64,000 bases of DNA from Clostridiaceae bacterium HFYG-1003 (GCA_024579835.1 CP102060.1:434001-498000); one strand, 5' to 3'; shown: positions 41,896-51,517, counted from the first letter of the stretch. Notes: generated from the sequence alone by a model not told the origin. Translations and numbers: made by a program.

Positions 41896-42720
41896 ATGGT
41901 AAAACTGATCTGCCTGGACATCGACGGAACCCTCCTGGATCCGGAACTGAACATATCAAGGGAGAACCGGGAGGCAATCCGCCTGGCGCAGGAGCATGGC
42001 ATCGCTGTTACGCTCGCTACGGGACGAATGTTTGCCTCTGCCCTGATTTACGCCAGAGAGCTTAAGCTTGATGTGCCGCTGGTGACGATGAACGGAGCCC
42101 TCATTAAGCATCCCTTCACCCAGGCCAAGCTGCATGAACTCCGCCTGGGCAGGCGGGAGCTGGGTGAGGTGATCGCGAAGATTACATCGGCCGGATATCA
42201 GCCCAATTTCTATGATGAATTCAATCTGTATGCCGGCAGCGGCTTGCAGCGCTATTACGACAACCGCATTCTGGCCAGCCTGGATCCAAGATATCGCATT
42301 GTGGAAATGGGGGGAGAGTTCTCCTACCAGGATCTGATGGACCGCTACGGTGATCAGGTGCTGAAGGGGATTTTCTTCCCGTCATTGGAGGATACGGAGC
42401 CCCTGCGGGCTGCTCTTCAGGAGATCGGCTCCATCGCGGTGGTATCCTCTGCTCCCACCAATCTTGAAATAACGCATCACGAGGCCGACAAGGGCCGGGG
42501 GATCCGGCTTCTGGGAGAATCCATGGGGATCAGCCCTGAGGAAATCATGGTGATCGGGGACTCGGAGAATGACCGCACGATGCTCGAAGCGGCCGGCTAT
42601 TCGGTTGCCATGGGCAACGCCTCAGCCTCAATCCAGGCTGCGGCCAAATTTGTGACTTTGGACAATACTCAGCACGGGGTGGCTCGCGCCATCCGGGACA
42701 TCGCTCTAGGAGGACTATGA
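41896..42720 (+). CDS. HAD-superfamily Cof-type phosphatase
   Basis: A 274-residue cytoplasmic phosphatase. Catalytic DIDGTLLD is at residues 8-15, motif II in VTLATGR near residue 41, and motif IV GDSENDR near residue 214. The large middle cap (about 85-190) is the C2B/Cof type, commonly acting on sugar phosphates or FMN/PLP-like compounds. Substrate is unknown. The ribosome binding site (GAGAGGAA) is rather distant from ATG 41896. The last codons overlap trmL. Confidence 0.86.
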   Translation: MVKLICLDIDGTLLDPELNISRENREAIRLAQEHGIAVTLATGRMFASALIYARELKLDVPLVTMNGALIKHPFTQAKLHELRLGRRELGEVIAKITSAGYQPNFYDEFNLYAGSGLQRYYDNRILASLDPRYRIVEMGGEFSYQDLMDRYGDQVLKGIFFPSLEDTEPLRAALQEIGSIAVVSSAPTNLEITHHEADKGRGIRLLGESMGISPEEIMVIGDSENDRTMLEAAGYSVAMGNASASIQAAAKFVTLDNTQHGVARAIRDIALGGL

Positions 42721-43181
42721 TAAATATCGTATTGTACCAGCCGGAGATTCCGCAGAATACCGGCAACATTGGCAGAACCTGCGTCCTGACCGGATCCCGG
42801 CTTCATCTGATCAAGCCCCTGGGATTCGAAATTTCCGACAAGCAGATCCGGCGGACCGGTCTGGATTACTGGAAGGATGTGGATCTGGAAATCCATGAGA
42901 GCTGGCAGGATTTTTGCGCCAGGTATCCTGAGGCAGTCATCTATGCCATCAGCACCAAGGGCAGCCAATATTACCATGACGTTGCCTATCAGGATGGGGA
43001 TTTCATTCTGTTCGGGCGGGAATCCAGCGGACTGCCGGATGAAATCCGAAACAGCCTGGCAGACCGTCTGATCCGACTTCCCATGATCCAGACCAGTACC
43101 CGGTCGCTCAATCTCTCTAATACCGTGGCAGTTGTTGCCTATGAAGCGATGAAGCAGCTGGGCTTTCCTCAGATGAAGTAG
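42717..43181 (+). CDS. trmL: tRNA (cytidine/uridine-34-2'-O)-methyltransferase
   Basis: A 154-residue SPOUT methyltransferase acting on the wobble base of tRNA-Leu isoacceptors in characterised homologues. NIVLYQPEIPQNTGNIGR opens the protein, FGRESSGLP near residue 100 and the LNLSNTVAVVAYEA stretch near residue 125 form the SAM-binding trefoil knot. Length is typical. ATG 42717 overlaps the HAD stop, with AGGAGG just upstream. Confidence 0.92.
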   Translation: MINIVLYQPEIPQNTGNIGRTCVLTGSRLHLIKPLGFEISDKQIRRTGLDYWKDVDLEIHESWQDFCARYPEAVIYAISTKGSQYYHDVAYQDGDFILFGRESSGLPDEIRNSLADRLIRLPMIQTSTRSLNLSNTVAVVAYEAMKQLGFPQMK

Positions 43182-43255
43182 CCTGTATCCTTTCTTGAAT
43201 CGATGAAGTCCCTTGTGGAAGCCTCTCGAACCGCTGATACACTGAACTCGAGCAG

Positions 43256-43375
43256 GTGAAGCAGGTCAGGCAGGTGAAAAAGGTCGAGCAGGTGAAGCAG
43301 CTGAAGCAGATCAAGCAGCTGAAGCAGATCAAGCAGATCAAGCAGATCAAGCAGCTGAAGCAGATCAGGCAGATC
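43256..43375 (+). repeat. 9-bp tandem repeat with a low-complexity frame
   Basis: About a dozen units of AAGCAGATC / AAGCAGCTG / AAGCAGGTC in series. They encode a monotonous Lys-Gln-(Ile/Leu/Val) run within an open frame that extends to 43561, but there is no convincing start or ribosome binding site and the phosphofructokinase promoter lies inside its 3' end, so I treat it as noncoding. Confidence 0.65.
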
Positions 43376-43498
43376 ATGGAGATTATTGAGATGATTCAGA
43401 CTGTTGCGGCTGCTGTCTCAGTCAGAGGAAAAGTAATTGATATTCTTCGGAAACAGCGCGCGAGCAGGATGGTATGGGTTTCCCGATTGAAAGAATTC

Positions 43499-43527
43499 GT
43501 GACAGAGTTACTCAGCTATTGTATGAT
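43499..43527 (+). promoter_or_regulatory. Phosphofructokinase gene promoter
   Basis: GTGACA (43499-43504), a 17-bp spacer and TATGAT (43522-43527), about 70 bases upstream of the start. Confidence 0.65.
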
Positions 43528-43598
43528 TAATGTATATACACAAGATTCATCGCAATATTAGTAACAAATTATATCAAAAGATGAGAAGGAAGAAAAAA

Positions 43599-44807
43599 AT
43601 GGGAAATAATTTATTGATTGCTCAATCCGGAGGTCCGACTTCGGTCATCAACGCTTCCCTGGCCGGAGCCATCCGGTCAGCGATGGCCAGTCCGGCTATC
43701 GGCAAGATTTTTGGCGCGCTGCACGGTCTGGAAGGTGTGCTGAAGAATCAGATTATTGATGTGGAGAGCGCCTTTGCCCAGGAGGAGGCTTTTGAGTGTC
43801 TTAAGCGGACTCCGTCCATGGCGCTGGGCTCCTGTCGCTTCAAGCTGGCCAAGGAACCGGATGATAACTATGAATCCATTGCCCGCCGTCTGCGGGAGCT
43901 GGAAATCGGCTATTTCATGTACATTGGCGGCAATGACTCCATGGATACGGTGAACAAGCTCTCCAATTACTTCGAGGAATCGGGGATGGAGATCAAATGC
44001 ATCGGCATTCCCAAGACCATAGACAATGACCTGGTGGAAACTGATCACACACCGGGATATGGCTCTGCGGCCCGATTCGTCGCCCACAGCCTGCGCGAGA
44101 TCTTCTGTGACGCCTCGGTGTATGACCGGAATTCCGTCACCATCGTCGAGATCATGGGCCGTAACGCCGGCTGGCTGACCGCCGCGTCGGTACTGGCCCG
44201 GAATGAAAAGTTCAATGCGCCGCATCTGGTCTATCTGCCGGAAGTTCCCTTTGACCGGGAGCAGTTCGTAGAACGTATCAAGGAGCTGTCGCAGCAGCAG
44301 AAGGTTATTGTCGTGGCCGTCTCGGAAGGCATTAAGTTTGCATCCGGTGAATATGTCAATGTTCAGCCCAAATCGGAATTTGATTCCTTCGGCCACGCCG
44401 CCTTGTCCGGTTCCGGACGCTACCTGGAAGACATTGTCCGCAAGGAGTTCGGATTCAAGACGCGAACCATTGAATTCAGCCTGTTGCAGCGGTCGGCCGC
44501 CCACCTGTCCTCGGATGTGGATGTAGAAGAAGCTTATGCCTGCGGCGAGAAGGCCGTGGAGTGTGCCGTGGCCGGAATGAACCGTGTCATGGTGACGATG
44601 CAGCGAGTCAGTTCCGATCCTTACCGGGTAGACTATGTGCCGATGGATGTGGCCAGGATCGCCAACCGGGAGAAACCGATTCCCCGGGAGTGGATCTCCC
44701 CGGACGGTACGGACCTGACACAGGAGTTTGTGGACTACGCTCTGCCGCTGCTGGGAAGCGATCCGCTGCCGGAATTCTTCCTGTTCGACAAGAGCAAAAC
44801 CCTTTGA
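43599..44807 (+). CDS. Phosphofructokinase with pyrophosphate-type active-site residues
   Basis: A 402-residue 6-phosphofructokinase. The N-terminal AQSGGPTSVIN loop binds the phosphoryl donor. GGNDS stands where ATP enzymes have GGDGS, and PKTIDNDL where they have PGTIDND. The Asp and Lys at these places are the residues that typify pyrophosphate-dependent enzymes, so PPi is the likely donor. MGRNAGWL and the C-terminal domain are intact. ATG 43599 has AAGGAAG seven bases before it. It is monocistronic and commits fructose-6-phosphate to the lower glycolysis encoded at 54-60 kb. Confidence 0.88.
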   Translation: MGNNLLIAQSGGPTSVINASLAGAIRSAMASPAIGKIFGALHGLEGVLKNQIIDVESAFAQEEAFECLKRTPSMALGSCRFKLAKEPDDNYESIARRLRELEIGYFMYIGGNDSMDTVNKLSNYFEESGMEIKCIGIPKTIDNDLVETDHTPGYGSAARFVAHSLREIFCDASVYDRNSVTIVEIMGRNAGWLTAASVLARNEKFNAPHLVYLPEVPFDREQFVERIKELSQQQKVIVVAVSEGIKFASGEYVNVQPKSEFDSFGHAALSGSGRYLEDIVRKEFGFKTRTIEFSLLQRSAAHLSSDVDVEEAYACGEKAVECAVAGMNRVMVTMQRVSSDPYRVDYVPMDVARIANREKPIPREWISPDGTDLTQEFVDYALPLLGSDPLPEFFLFDKSKTL

Positions 44808-44887
44808 AAACAGGGGGAATGAACAGCAGATTTTTATTATTTGAATCATAATAATTTGAGAGGGAGTTTAAGTTTTGTTACGTTAAT

Positions 44888-44909
44888 TTGTTTCGCTCTG
44901 TGCTATAAT
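44888..44909 (+). promoter_or_regulatory. Promoter of the BMP lipoprotein gene
   Basis: An extended -10 TGC-TATAAT (44901-44909). A consensus -35 at 17 bp is not evident. Confidence 0.5.
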
Positions 44910-44954
44910 CAAGGTGAATGTTAAACCTATTTATATACAGGAGGGTAGAATTCA

Positions 44955-46061
44955 ATGAACAAGAGAATCACCGCGGTCGTCGCATCCATGATGATGATGG
45001 CCACCATCGTGGCCGGATGCAAACCGACCACACCAACCACTACTCCGGCAGGAACACAGACTTCGACAACAACACCGGTCAGCAAGCCGGACGTTACCGG
45101 AAAATCAGTGGGAATGTCTACGGATGAAGGCGGAAAGGGCGACAAGTCCTTCAATGACGCCGGTATTGCCGGTCTGGATAAGATCAAGAGTGAATTCGGA
45201 TTAAACTATGATCTGATCGAAACCAAGGATCCGAGCCAGATTCAGCAGAACCTGGAAACCATCGTATCCAAGGATGAAATGGCCGTTACCGTCGGATTCA
45301 AAATGATGGATGCCGTTAAGCTGGTTGCGACCGCCAATCCGGAAAAGAAATTCCTTCTGGTTGATGGAGTGGTCGATCTGCCCAACGTCAAGAACGTTCT
45401 TTTCAAGGAACATGAAGGTTCCTTCCTCCTGGGCGTCATCGCCGGAATGATGACCAAGACCAACAAAATTGGCTTTATCGGCGGTATGGAAGGCGAAGTC
45501 ATCGGACGGTTTGAGTCCGGATTTGCAGCCGGTGTCATGAGCGTGAATCCCGAAGCCGGAAAGCTTCTCGTTCCCCAGGGCAACGCAAAGCACGGTGAAT
45601 TTGTCAGCTACGCCGGAAACTTCTCGGATGCAGGCAAGGGCAAAGAAATTGCCAAGGAAATGTATGGCCGCGGCGCTGACGTCATATACCACGCAGCCGG
45701 CGGAGTCGGCATCGGACTGTTCGACGCAGCTCAGGAAGTCAAGAAATACGCCATGGGCGTTGACTCTGACCAGGCTCTCCTGCTCCCGGACAAAGCAGAT
45801 GTCATCCTCGTTTCCATGATGAAGCGGGTAGACGTTGCTGTGTACAACGCAGTAAAATCCTACATTGACGGTACGTTCAAGAACGGCGTGGAAAACCTGG
45901 GACTCAAGGAAGACGCAGTTGGATTGTCTGATACAATCCATCCCGATCTGAAAGCCAAGCCAGAAGTCCTGACTAAGGTTGATGAATTTAAGCAAAAGAT
46001 CGTCGGCGGATCCCTGGTGGTTCCGGCAACATTGGAAGAACTTAAGACCTTCAAGCCCTAA
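44955..46061 (+). CDS. BMP-family substrate-binding lipoprotein
   Basis: 368 residues. Signal peptide with lipobox IVAGC (Cys about residue 22), a Thr/Pro-rich linker, then a BMP/PnrA-type periplasmic-binding fold with MSTDEGGKGDKSFNDAG near residue 54 and the FKEHEGSFLLGVIAG segment. PnrA-like proteins bind purine nucleosides. With the following ATPase and two permeases it forms a complete importer. AGGAGGG precedes ATG 44955. Confidence 0.92.
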   Translation: MNKRITAVVASMMMMATIVAGCKPTTPTTTPAGTQTSTTTPVSKPDVTGKSVGMSTDEGGKGDKSFNDAGIAGLDKIKSEFGLNYDLIETKDPSQIQQNLETIVSKDEMAVTVGFKMMDAVKLVATANPEKKFLLVDGVVDLPNVKNVLFKEHEGSFLLGVIAGMMTKTNKIGFIGGMEGEVIGRFESGFAAGVMSVNPEAGKLLVPQGNAKHGEFVSYAGNFSDAGKGKEIAKEMYGRGADVIYHAAGGVGIGLFDAAQEVKKYAMGVDSDQALLLPDKADVILVSMMKRVDVAVYNAVKSYIDGTFKNGVENLGLKEDAVGLSDTIHPDLKAKPEVLTKVDEFKQKIVGGSLVVPATLEELKTFKP

Positions 46062-46092
46062 CAAGACTTGATCCAATCGAATTAGATTTGAT

Positions 46093-46126
46093 GGAACGTC
46101 GGATGGATTAACCATCCGACGTTCAT
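46093..46126 (+). terminator. Hairpin between the binding-protein and ATPase genes
   Basis: GAACGTCGGATGG and its complement flank ATTAA, with a weak tail (CATTTACGTTAT). It could reduce transcription into the transporter genes, giving more binding protein than ATPase. A TATAAT at 46133-46138 may restart transcription. Confidence 0.6.
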
Positions 46127-46186
46127 TTACGTTATAATTAAGTTAAGAACCAATTGAAACGGAATAATATTCCAAGGGGTGCGATA

Positions 46187-47800
46187 ATGGAAAAAGTAAT
46201 TGAAATGAAGGGAATCACCAAAGTTTTTCCGGGTGTCGTAGCCAATGACAAAGTGGATTTTGATTTGAACAAAGGAGAGATCCATGTTCTTCTGGGAGAA
46301 AATGGCGCTGGAAAGACGACGCTGATGAATGTCCTGTACGGACTCTATCAGCAGGAAGAAGGCAAGATTTTTGTCAATGGCAAGGAGCAGAAGATCACCA
46401 ATCCGTCCAAGGCGATCGAGCTGGGCATCGGCATGATCCATCAGCATTTCATGCTGGTCGATATCTTCACGGTGACTGAGAACATCATTTTGGGCAATGA
46501 ACCGATGAACGGTCTTCAGGTTGATCTGGACAAAGCCCGGGAAGATGTGAAGCAGCTGGCAGACCAGTATGGCTTCAATCTGGATCCCGATGCCCTGATC
46601 AAGGACATCACGGTCGGCCAGCAGCAGAAGGTTGAGATCCTGAAGGCGCTTTACCGGAAGACCGACATCCTGATTCTGGATGAACCCACGGCGGTTCTGA
46701 CGCCGCAGGAAATCGACGAACTGGAGATCATCCTGCGCAACCTGACGCGGGAAGGCAAGTCGGTTATACTCATTACCCATAAACTCAAGGAAATCATGAA
46801 GATGAGCGACCGGGTAACCATTCTCCGGCTGGGCAAGGTCGTGGGGCAGGTACTCACGAAAGATACGACCATTCCGGAGCTGGCTGAACTGATGGTGGGC
46901 CGTCAGGTCAAGCTGTCCGTGGACAAGGACCCTCATGAAGCCGGGGACGAGGTACTGGTGGTATCGAACCTGAACTACAAGGATGAGCGCGGGGTGGCTA
47001 AGATCAAGGATCTGTCCTTCTCCGTGCGTCGCGGCGAGATTCTCGGCATTGCCGGCGTTGACGGCAACGGCCAGCAGGAACTGGTGGAGATTCTCACCGG
47101 CCTGATCAAAGCCGACTCCGGCAGCGTTCGGCTGAACGGTCAGGAAATCCTCGGATTCAACGCGGACCAGGTCATCCGGGCAGGCATGTCGAACATTCCG
47201 CAGGACCGGCACAAACGAGGCCTGGTGCTGCAGCTTCCACTGTATGAGAATGCCATTCTCGGACAGCATCGCGAGAAAAAGTTCAACAAGGGCATCTCGC
47301 TGGATTATTCAGCCATTAAGGAATACACTCGGGGCCTGATCAAGGATTTCGACATCCGGACCCCTAATGAATCGGTTCCCGCCCGAAGCCTTTCCGGCGG
47401 AAATCAGCAAAAGCTCATCGCAGCCCGCGAAATCTCAAAGGATCCGACGGTGCTGATTGCGTCCCAGCCCACCCGGGGGTTGGACGTCGGAGCCATTGAG
47501 TACATCCATAAGCGCCTGATCCGGGAGCGGGACGCTGACAAGGCGGTCATCCTGGTTTCTCTGGAACTGGATGAAGTCATGGATCTGTCCGATCGCATCA
47601 GTGTGATCTATGGCGGTCATATCAGCACCACCATCGACCGGGCCGACGCGACGGAAAACAAGCTGGGTATCCTGATGGCCGGAGGTACGCTGGAAGCTGC
47701 CTCAGCCGCCGCAGGGCCCGCCCAGTCATCCGTCTCAGAAGTCATGGCGCAAGCCATTCAACCGGAACCGAAGGAGGTCAGCCATGGAACAGAAAAATAA
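46187..47800 (+). CDS. Nucleoside ABC transporter ATP-binding protein (two-domain)
   Basis: A 537-residue ATPase with two ABC modules. Walker A of the first is GENGAGKTT near residue 40, signature TVGQQQK and Walker B LILDEPTAVLTP. The second half has the degenerate Walker A GVDGNGQQE near residue 290 and an intact SLSGGNQQK signature. This RbsA/YufO-like layout goes with BMP-type nucleoside importers. ATG 46187 follows AAGGGGTG; upstream in-frame ATG at 46154 lacks a site. Its end overlaps the first permease by 17 bases. Confidence 0.92.
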   Translation: MEKVIEMKGITKVFPGVVANDKVDFDLNKGEIHVLLGENGAGKTTLMNVLYGLYQQEEGKIFVNGKEQKITNPSKAIELGIGMIHQHFMLVDIFTVTENIILGNEPMNGLQVDLDKAREDVKQLADQYGFNLDPDALIKDITVGQQQKVEILKALYRKTDILILDEPTAVLTPQEIDELEIILRNLTREGKSVILITHKLKEIMKMSDRVTILRLGKVVGQVLTKDTTIPELAELMVGRQVKLSVDKDPHEAGDEVLVVSNLNYKDERGVAKIKDLSFSVRRGEILGIAGVDGNGQQELVEILTGLIKADSGSVRLNGQEILGFNADQVIRAGMSNIPQDRHKRGLVLQLPLYENAILGQHREKKFNKGISLDYSAIKEYTRGLIKDFDIRTPNESVPARSLSGGNQQKLIAAREISKDPTVLIASQPTRGLDVGAIEYIHKRLIRERDADKAVILVSLELDEVMDLSDRISVIYGGHISTTIDRADATENKLGILMAGGTLEAASAAAGPAQSSVSEVMAQAIQPEPKEVSHGTEK

Positions 47801-48872
47801 GGCTCGCTCGCTGGAGCAATTCCTGCCGCTGATTACTCCGGTGGCTTCGCTGGCCCTGGCTCTGGTCATCTCCCTGTTTGTGGTGTACTACACCATTCCG
47901 GACATTTCACTGGGCGATTCCGCCAAGTTGTTCTTCTCTTCGCTGCTGGAAGCGAACTTTAAGAATACGAAGGCCGTCTCTGACTTCCTGGTCAATACCA
48001 CTCCGCTGATCTTCACCGGACTGGCTCATACGCTGGCCTTCCGTTCCGGACTGTTCAACATCGGTGTTGAGGGTCAGTTCACGGTGGCAGCCATCACCGC
48101 AGCCGCTCTGGGGCTCATCCCGGGGCTGCCGATGATCGTCCATATCCCGCTGGTCATCGCCGGAGCCATTCTGGCCGGTGCCCTCTGGGCATTCATTCCC
48201 GGCTTCTTCAAGGCGACCCGCGGGACCAATGAAGTCGTCAACACCATCATGATGAACTACATCGCCATGCATGTGTACAACTACATCGTCAAGAATCCAC
48301 TGAAGGTTCCCAACACCGTAGCCACGGAAACCATTCAGTCCTCCGCTTTCCTCTATCGATTCCTGGGCGACCGGTATCGGGTCAATTTGGGCCTGTTCCT
48401 TGCCATTGCCTGCGCCTTTGGCGTCTGGTACTTTATGAGCTACACCAAGAACGGCTTTGAACTCCGGGCCACCGGCCTGAATATGTACGCAGCAGAATAC
48501 GGCGGCATTAACCGCAAGCGCAACATCATCCTGGCAATGGTGCTCTCGGGCGCCCTGGCCGGCTTGGCCGGCGCGGTCCAGATCATGGGGCCGGAGCATT
48601 CAGCCAAGGAGCTGTCCATGTTCGCCGGATTCGGGCTCAACGGCATCGCCGTAGCGCTGCTGGCCAAGTCCCATCCGCTGGGCGTTTTGCTTTCAGCCAT
48701 GCTGTTCGGAGCCCTGATCAATGCCGGACCCTACATGCAGCTGAACGGAATCTCCAAGGATATCGGCTATATTGTCCAGGCTCTGGTCATCCTGTTCGTA
48801 GCGGCAGACCACATCTGGAAAATCCTGCTGGATAAGAGAAAGAAAAAGGAGGCAGCGAAAAATGGAAAATAA
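47784..48872 (+). CDS. Nucleoside ABC transporter permease 1
   Basis: A 362-residue membrane protein with about ten hydrophobic segments. The BPD_transp_2 family signature region is in FNIGVEGQF near residue 90, and ATGLNMYAAEYGGI marks the cytoplasmic coupling loop. It ends in a strongly basic Lys-rich tail. It is coupled by overlap to the ATPase gene and to permease 2. GGAGGTCAGCC precedes ATG 47784. Confidence 0.92.
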   Translation: MEQKNKARSLEQFLPLITPVASLALALVISLFVVYYTIPDISLGDSAKLFFSSLLEANFKNTKAVSDFLVNTTPLIFTGLAHTLAFRSGLFNIGVEGQFTVAAITAAALGLIPGLPMIVHIPLVIAGAILAGALWAFIPGFFKATRGTNEVVNTIMMNYIAMHVYNYIVKNPLKVPNTVATETIQSSAFLYRFLGDRYRVNLGLFLAIACAFGVWYFMSYTKNGFELRATGLNMYAAEYGGINRKRNIILAMVLSGALAGLAGAVQIMGPEHSAKELSMFAGFGLNGIAVALLAKSHPLGVLLSAMLFGALINAGPYMQLNGISKDIGYIVQALVILFVAADHIWKILLDKRKKKEAAKNGK

Positions 48873-49806
48873 CTCATTGCCTTTCCTGGTAGCGTTTTTG
48901 GCTGCCACTCTGCGCATTGCCACCCCGCTGATCCTGACTTCCCTGGGCGGCGTACTCAATGAAAAATCAGGCGTCACCAACATCGGTTTGGAAGGTATCA
49001 TGATCATGGGCGCATTCTTCGCCGTGGTAGGATCCCAGTATACCGGCAATGCCTACATTGGCCTGGCATCGGGAATTATCGCCGGAATTGTCACGTCGGG
49101 CATTCACGCCTTCCTGTCCATCAACCTCAAATCTGACCAGGTTATCTCCGGTACGGCCATCAACACGCTGGCCTCGGCCATCCCGTCTCTGCTGCTCTGG
49201 ATCCTCTTTGGAATGCAGAGTCAGTCGGAAGGGGTAGCCCGAATCGGCTATTCTCCGGCGGTTCGCAGTTTTCTGGGCGGAATTCCCGGGATCGGACCCT
49301 TCCTGCTGGAACTGAACTATATGGTCTTCGTTGCTCTGATTCTGGTTGGCGTATTGACCTGGGTGATCAACAAGTCCCGCTGGGGTCTGCGGCTGCGCGC
49401 CGTGGGTGAATACCCCAGAGCGGCTGATACCCTGGGAATCAGCGTCTTCCGGACCCGCTACCAGGCAGTGCTCCTGTCGGGTGTGCTGGCAGCCATCGGC
49501 GGAGCCTCTCTGTCCATCGTCTCGGGCAATGTGTACCGGGATGGCATGATCAACGGCCGCGGCTTCATTGCCATGGCGGCCATGATCTTCGGCAACTGGA
49601 CACCCTTGGGGGCTTTGGGCGCTTCACTCCTGTTCGGAGCGGCGGAAGCCCTGCAGATTCGGTCCCAGGCCTTCGGACTGCCCATCCCAACAGAGGCTTA
49701 CTACATCCTGCCGTATCTTCTGACCATGATTGCGATCACACTGTTTGGCAAACGGTCGCATGCTCCGGCTTCTCTGGGGCAACCCTATGAGAAGGGGCAG
49801 CGCTGA
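48862..49806 (+). CDS. Nucleoside ABC transporter permease 2
   Basis: 314 residues with eight or more hydrophobic segments, the second permease of the heterodimeric channel. The NIGLEGIMIMGAF segment near residue 37 and RAVGEYPRAADTLGI near residue 178 parallel those of permease 1. AGGAGGC lies inside the end of permease 1, eleven bases of which it overlaps. Operon end is marked by a hairpin at 49832. Confidence 0.92.
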   Translation: MENNSLPFLVAFLAATLRIATPLILTSLGGVLNEKSGVTNIGLEGIMIMGAFFAVVGSQYTGNAYIGLASGIIAGIVTSGIHAFLSINLKSDQVISGTAINTLASAIPSLLLWILFGMQSQSEGVARIGYSPAVRSFLGGIPGIGPFLLELNYMVFVALILVGVLTWVINKSRWGLRLRAVGEYPRAADTLGISVFRTRYQAVLLSGVLAAIGGASLSIVSGNVYRDGMINGRGFIAMAAMIFGNWTPLGALGASLLFGAAEALQIRSQAFGLPIPTEAYYILPYLLTMIAITLFGKRSHAPASLGQPYEKGQR

Positions 49807-49831
49807 TCCAGGGTGTGGAATAATTCATTTC

Positions 49832-49866
49832 GAAAAGCTGCATCACTGATGCAGCTTTTCCTTTGG
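49832..49866 (+). terminator. Terminator of the nucleoside transporter operon
   Basis: GAAAAGCTGCATCA and its complement, followed by TTTTCCTTT. Confidence 0.85.
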
Positions 49867-50044
49867 TACCAGAAGAAAATCTGAAAAACCGGCAGTATTT
49901 TACACCGCGAATCTCTTCATTATTTAGAATGATTACAATGTTATGCTTAATCTAACAATTGAATTATCGGAAAATTGAAAAAGTATAAATTTTTATTTAA
50001 TCCCCAATGCTTTTTCAACAGTATGGCAAATATTCGGAGTCCAC

Positions 50045-50073
50045 TGTGCGAACGTTTGCACATCGGGTACAAT
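50045..50073 (+). promoter_or_regulatory. Sodium symporter promoter with cre-like operator
   Basis: TGCGAACGTTTGCA (50047-50060) matches the generic cre/LacI-family pattern TGNNANCGNTNNCA at every fixed position. A -10 TACAAT is at 50068-50073, and the 17-bp-spaced -35 would fall on 50045-50050, inside the operator. Binding there by CcpA or another LacI-family protein should repress. Confidence 0.65.
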
Positions 50074-50110
50074 GTAAACATTAACATATTGTTAAAGGAG
50101 TTGAATTCAT

Positions 50111-51517
50111 TTGAACGCACCAATCCTTATCGTCATTCTTTACATGGTGGGCATGCTGGCCGTTGGTTTCTACACCAACAAGTATGCCATCAAGAGCAGT
50201 ACCGACTACATGCTGGCCGGTCGGCGCATGGGAGTCCTCATGGTGGCAGCCTCGCTGTCCGCCAACAACGTGGGCGGCGGCTCCACCTTGGGCGTCGCAA
50301 CCAGAGCATTCGGCGTCTGGGGCTTATCCGCAGCCTGGTATGTCATCGCCGCTTCCGTCGCCATGATCCCCCTGGCCTGGTTTGCACCAAAAATCCGCAA
50401 AACCATGGCTGTGACCATCCCTGAAGTCGTCAATCGCCGCTTTGGCGATCTGGCAGGCAGCCTCACGGCCGTCCTGAATGTTCTGGCCTTATTCTTCCTG
50501 ACTTCTTCCCAGATCCTGGCATCCGGAACCGTCGTCAACGCGCTGACGGGCATTCCTCTGAATGTCAGCATCCTGATTGCCGGTGTGGTCACCATCGCTT
50601 ATACCACCATGGGCGGTATGATCGCGGATCAAATTACGGACTTAGTTCAATTCTTCATCATTCTCTTAGGTCTGGCCATTGCCCTGCCGTTCATCATCAA
50701 CGGTGCCGGCGGCTGGGAAGTCATCTCCTCCAAACTGCCTCCGGTTCAGCTTGATTTCTTCAAGATCGGCTGGGTAACCATTCTTGGGCTGGTATTCAAC
50801 TACTTCTGTACTTTCCTGTCCGGACCGGAAATGGTTTCCCGTTTCTCTTCCGCCAAGGATGAACGCGCCGCTCAGAAAGCATCCGTCCTGTCCGCAGTCC
50901 TTATGACCATGATGGCTTTCATCCCGACGATCATCGGTCTGGTCTCCCTGGCCATGGATCCGCAGCTGGACGGTGGAAAAGGAACCTCCGCCCTGATGTA
51001 CGCGACCACTCACTTTGCACCGTCCTGGATCACTGGAATCGTTGCGGCAGCGATTGTTGCAGCCACCATGTCCAGTGCCGACTCCAACCTCCTCTGCGCT
51101 TCCACCATTATTATCCGGGATATCTACATGAAGTACTTTAACCCCAATGTGGAAGATAAGCGCATCATTTTCCTGACCCGCGCCAGCAACGTTGCAATCC
51201 TCGTCATCAGTATGGGTATTGCCATGTTCAAGGTCAACATCGTGACCATGAATCTCTTTGCCTTCGCCCTGCGCAGCGCCGGACCCTTCGCCGCCTATGC
51301 GTTTGGTCTGACGGTGCCCAAGGCCTCGAAACACTCCGGTCTGGTATCCATCATTGTCGGATCCATCGCCGTTGTGTACTGGCAGGTATACAATTCCACC
51401 CATCCGGTACTGCCGATTGTTTTCGGCTGCGCCATGGGTACCATCGCGTTCTTCGTCACAACGTTCCTTGAAAAGAACAATGTTGCTCCTTCTGCCTACG
51501 TAGAGGGCGAGAAATAG
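50111..51517 (+). CDS. Sodium:solute symporter family protein
   Basis: A 468-residue membrane protein with about 13 hydrophobic segments. The SSS-family signature elements include the TDYMLAGRRMG segment near residue 37, SANNVGGGSTLG near residue 57 and DQITDLVQFFII near residue 178. It imports an organic solute with Na+; the substrate is not evident. Translation starts at TTG 50111 with AAAGGAG upstream. A terminator follows, so it is a single-gene unit under a cre-like site. Confidence 0.9.
   Translation: MNAPILIVILYMVGMLAVGFYTNKYAIKSSTDYMLAGRRMGVLMVAASLSANNVGGGSTLGVATRAFGVWGLSAAWYVIAASVAMIPLAWFAPKIRKTMAVTIPEVVNRRFGDLAGSLTAVLNVLALFFLTSSQILASGTVVNALTGIPLNVSILIAGVVTIAYTTMGGMIADQITDLVQFFIILLGLAIALPFIINGAGGWEVISSKLPPVQLDFFKIGWVTILGLVFNYFCTFLSGPEMVSRFSSAKDERAAQKASVLSAVLMTMMAFIPTIIGLVSLAMDPQLDGGKGTSALMYATTHFAPSWITGIVAAAIVAATMSSADSNLLCASTIIIRDIYMKYFNPNVEDKRIIFLTRASNVAILVISMGIAMFKVNIVTMNLFAFALRSAGPFAAYAFGLTVPKASKHSGLVSIIVGSIAVVYWQVYNSTHPVLPIVFGCAMGTIAFFVTTFLEKNNVAPSAYVEGEK

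Noticed and set aside
43256-43561. Lys-Gln repeat protein of about 100 codons
   Set aside because: It is encoded by the 9-bp repeat, has no convincing start site, and the phosphofructokinase promoter lies within it.
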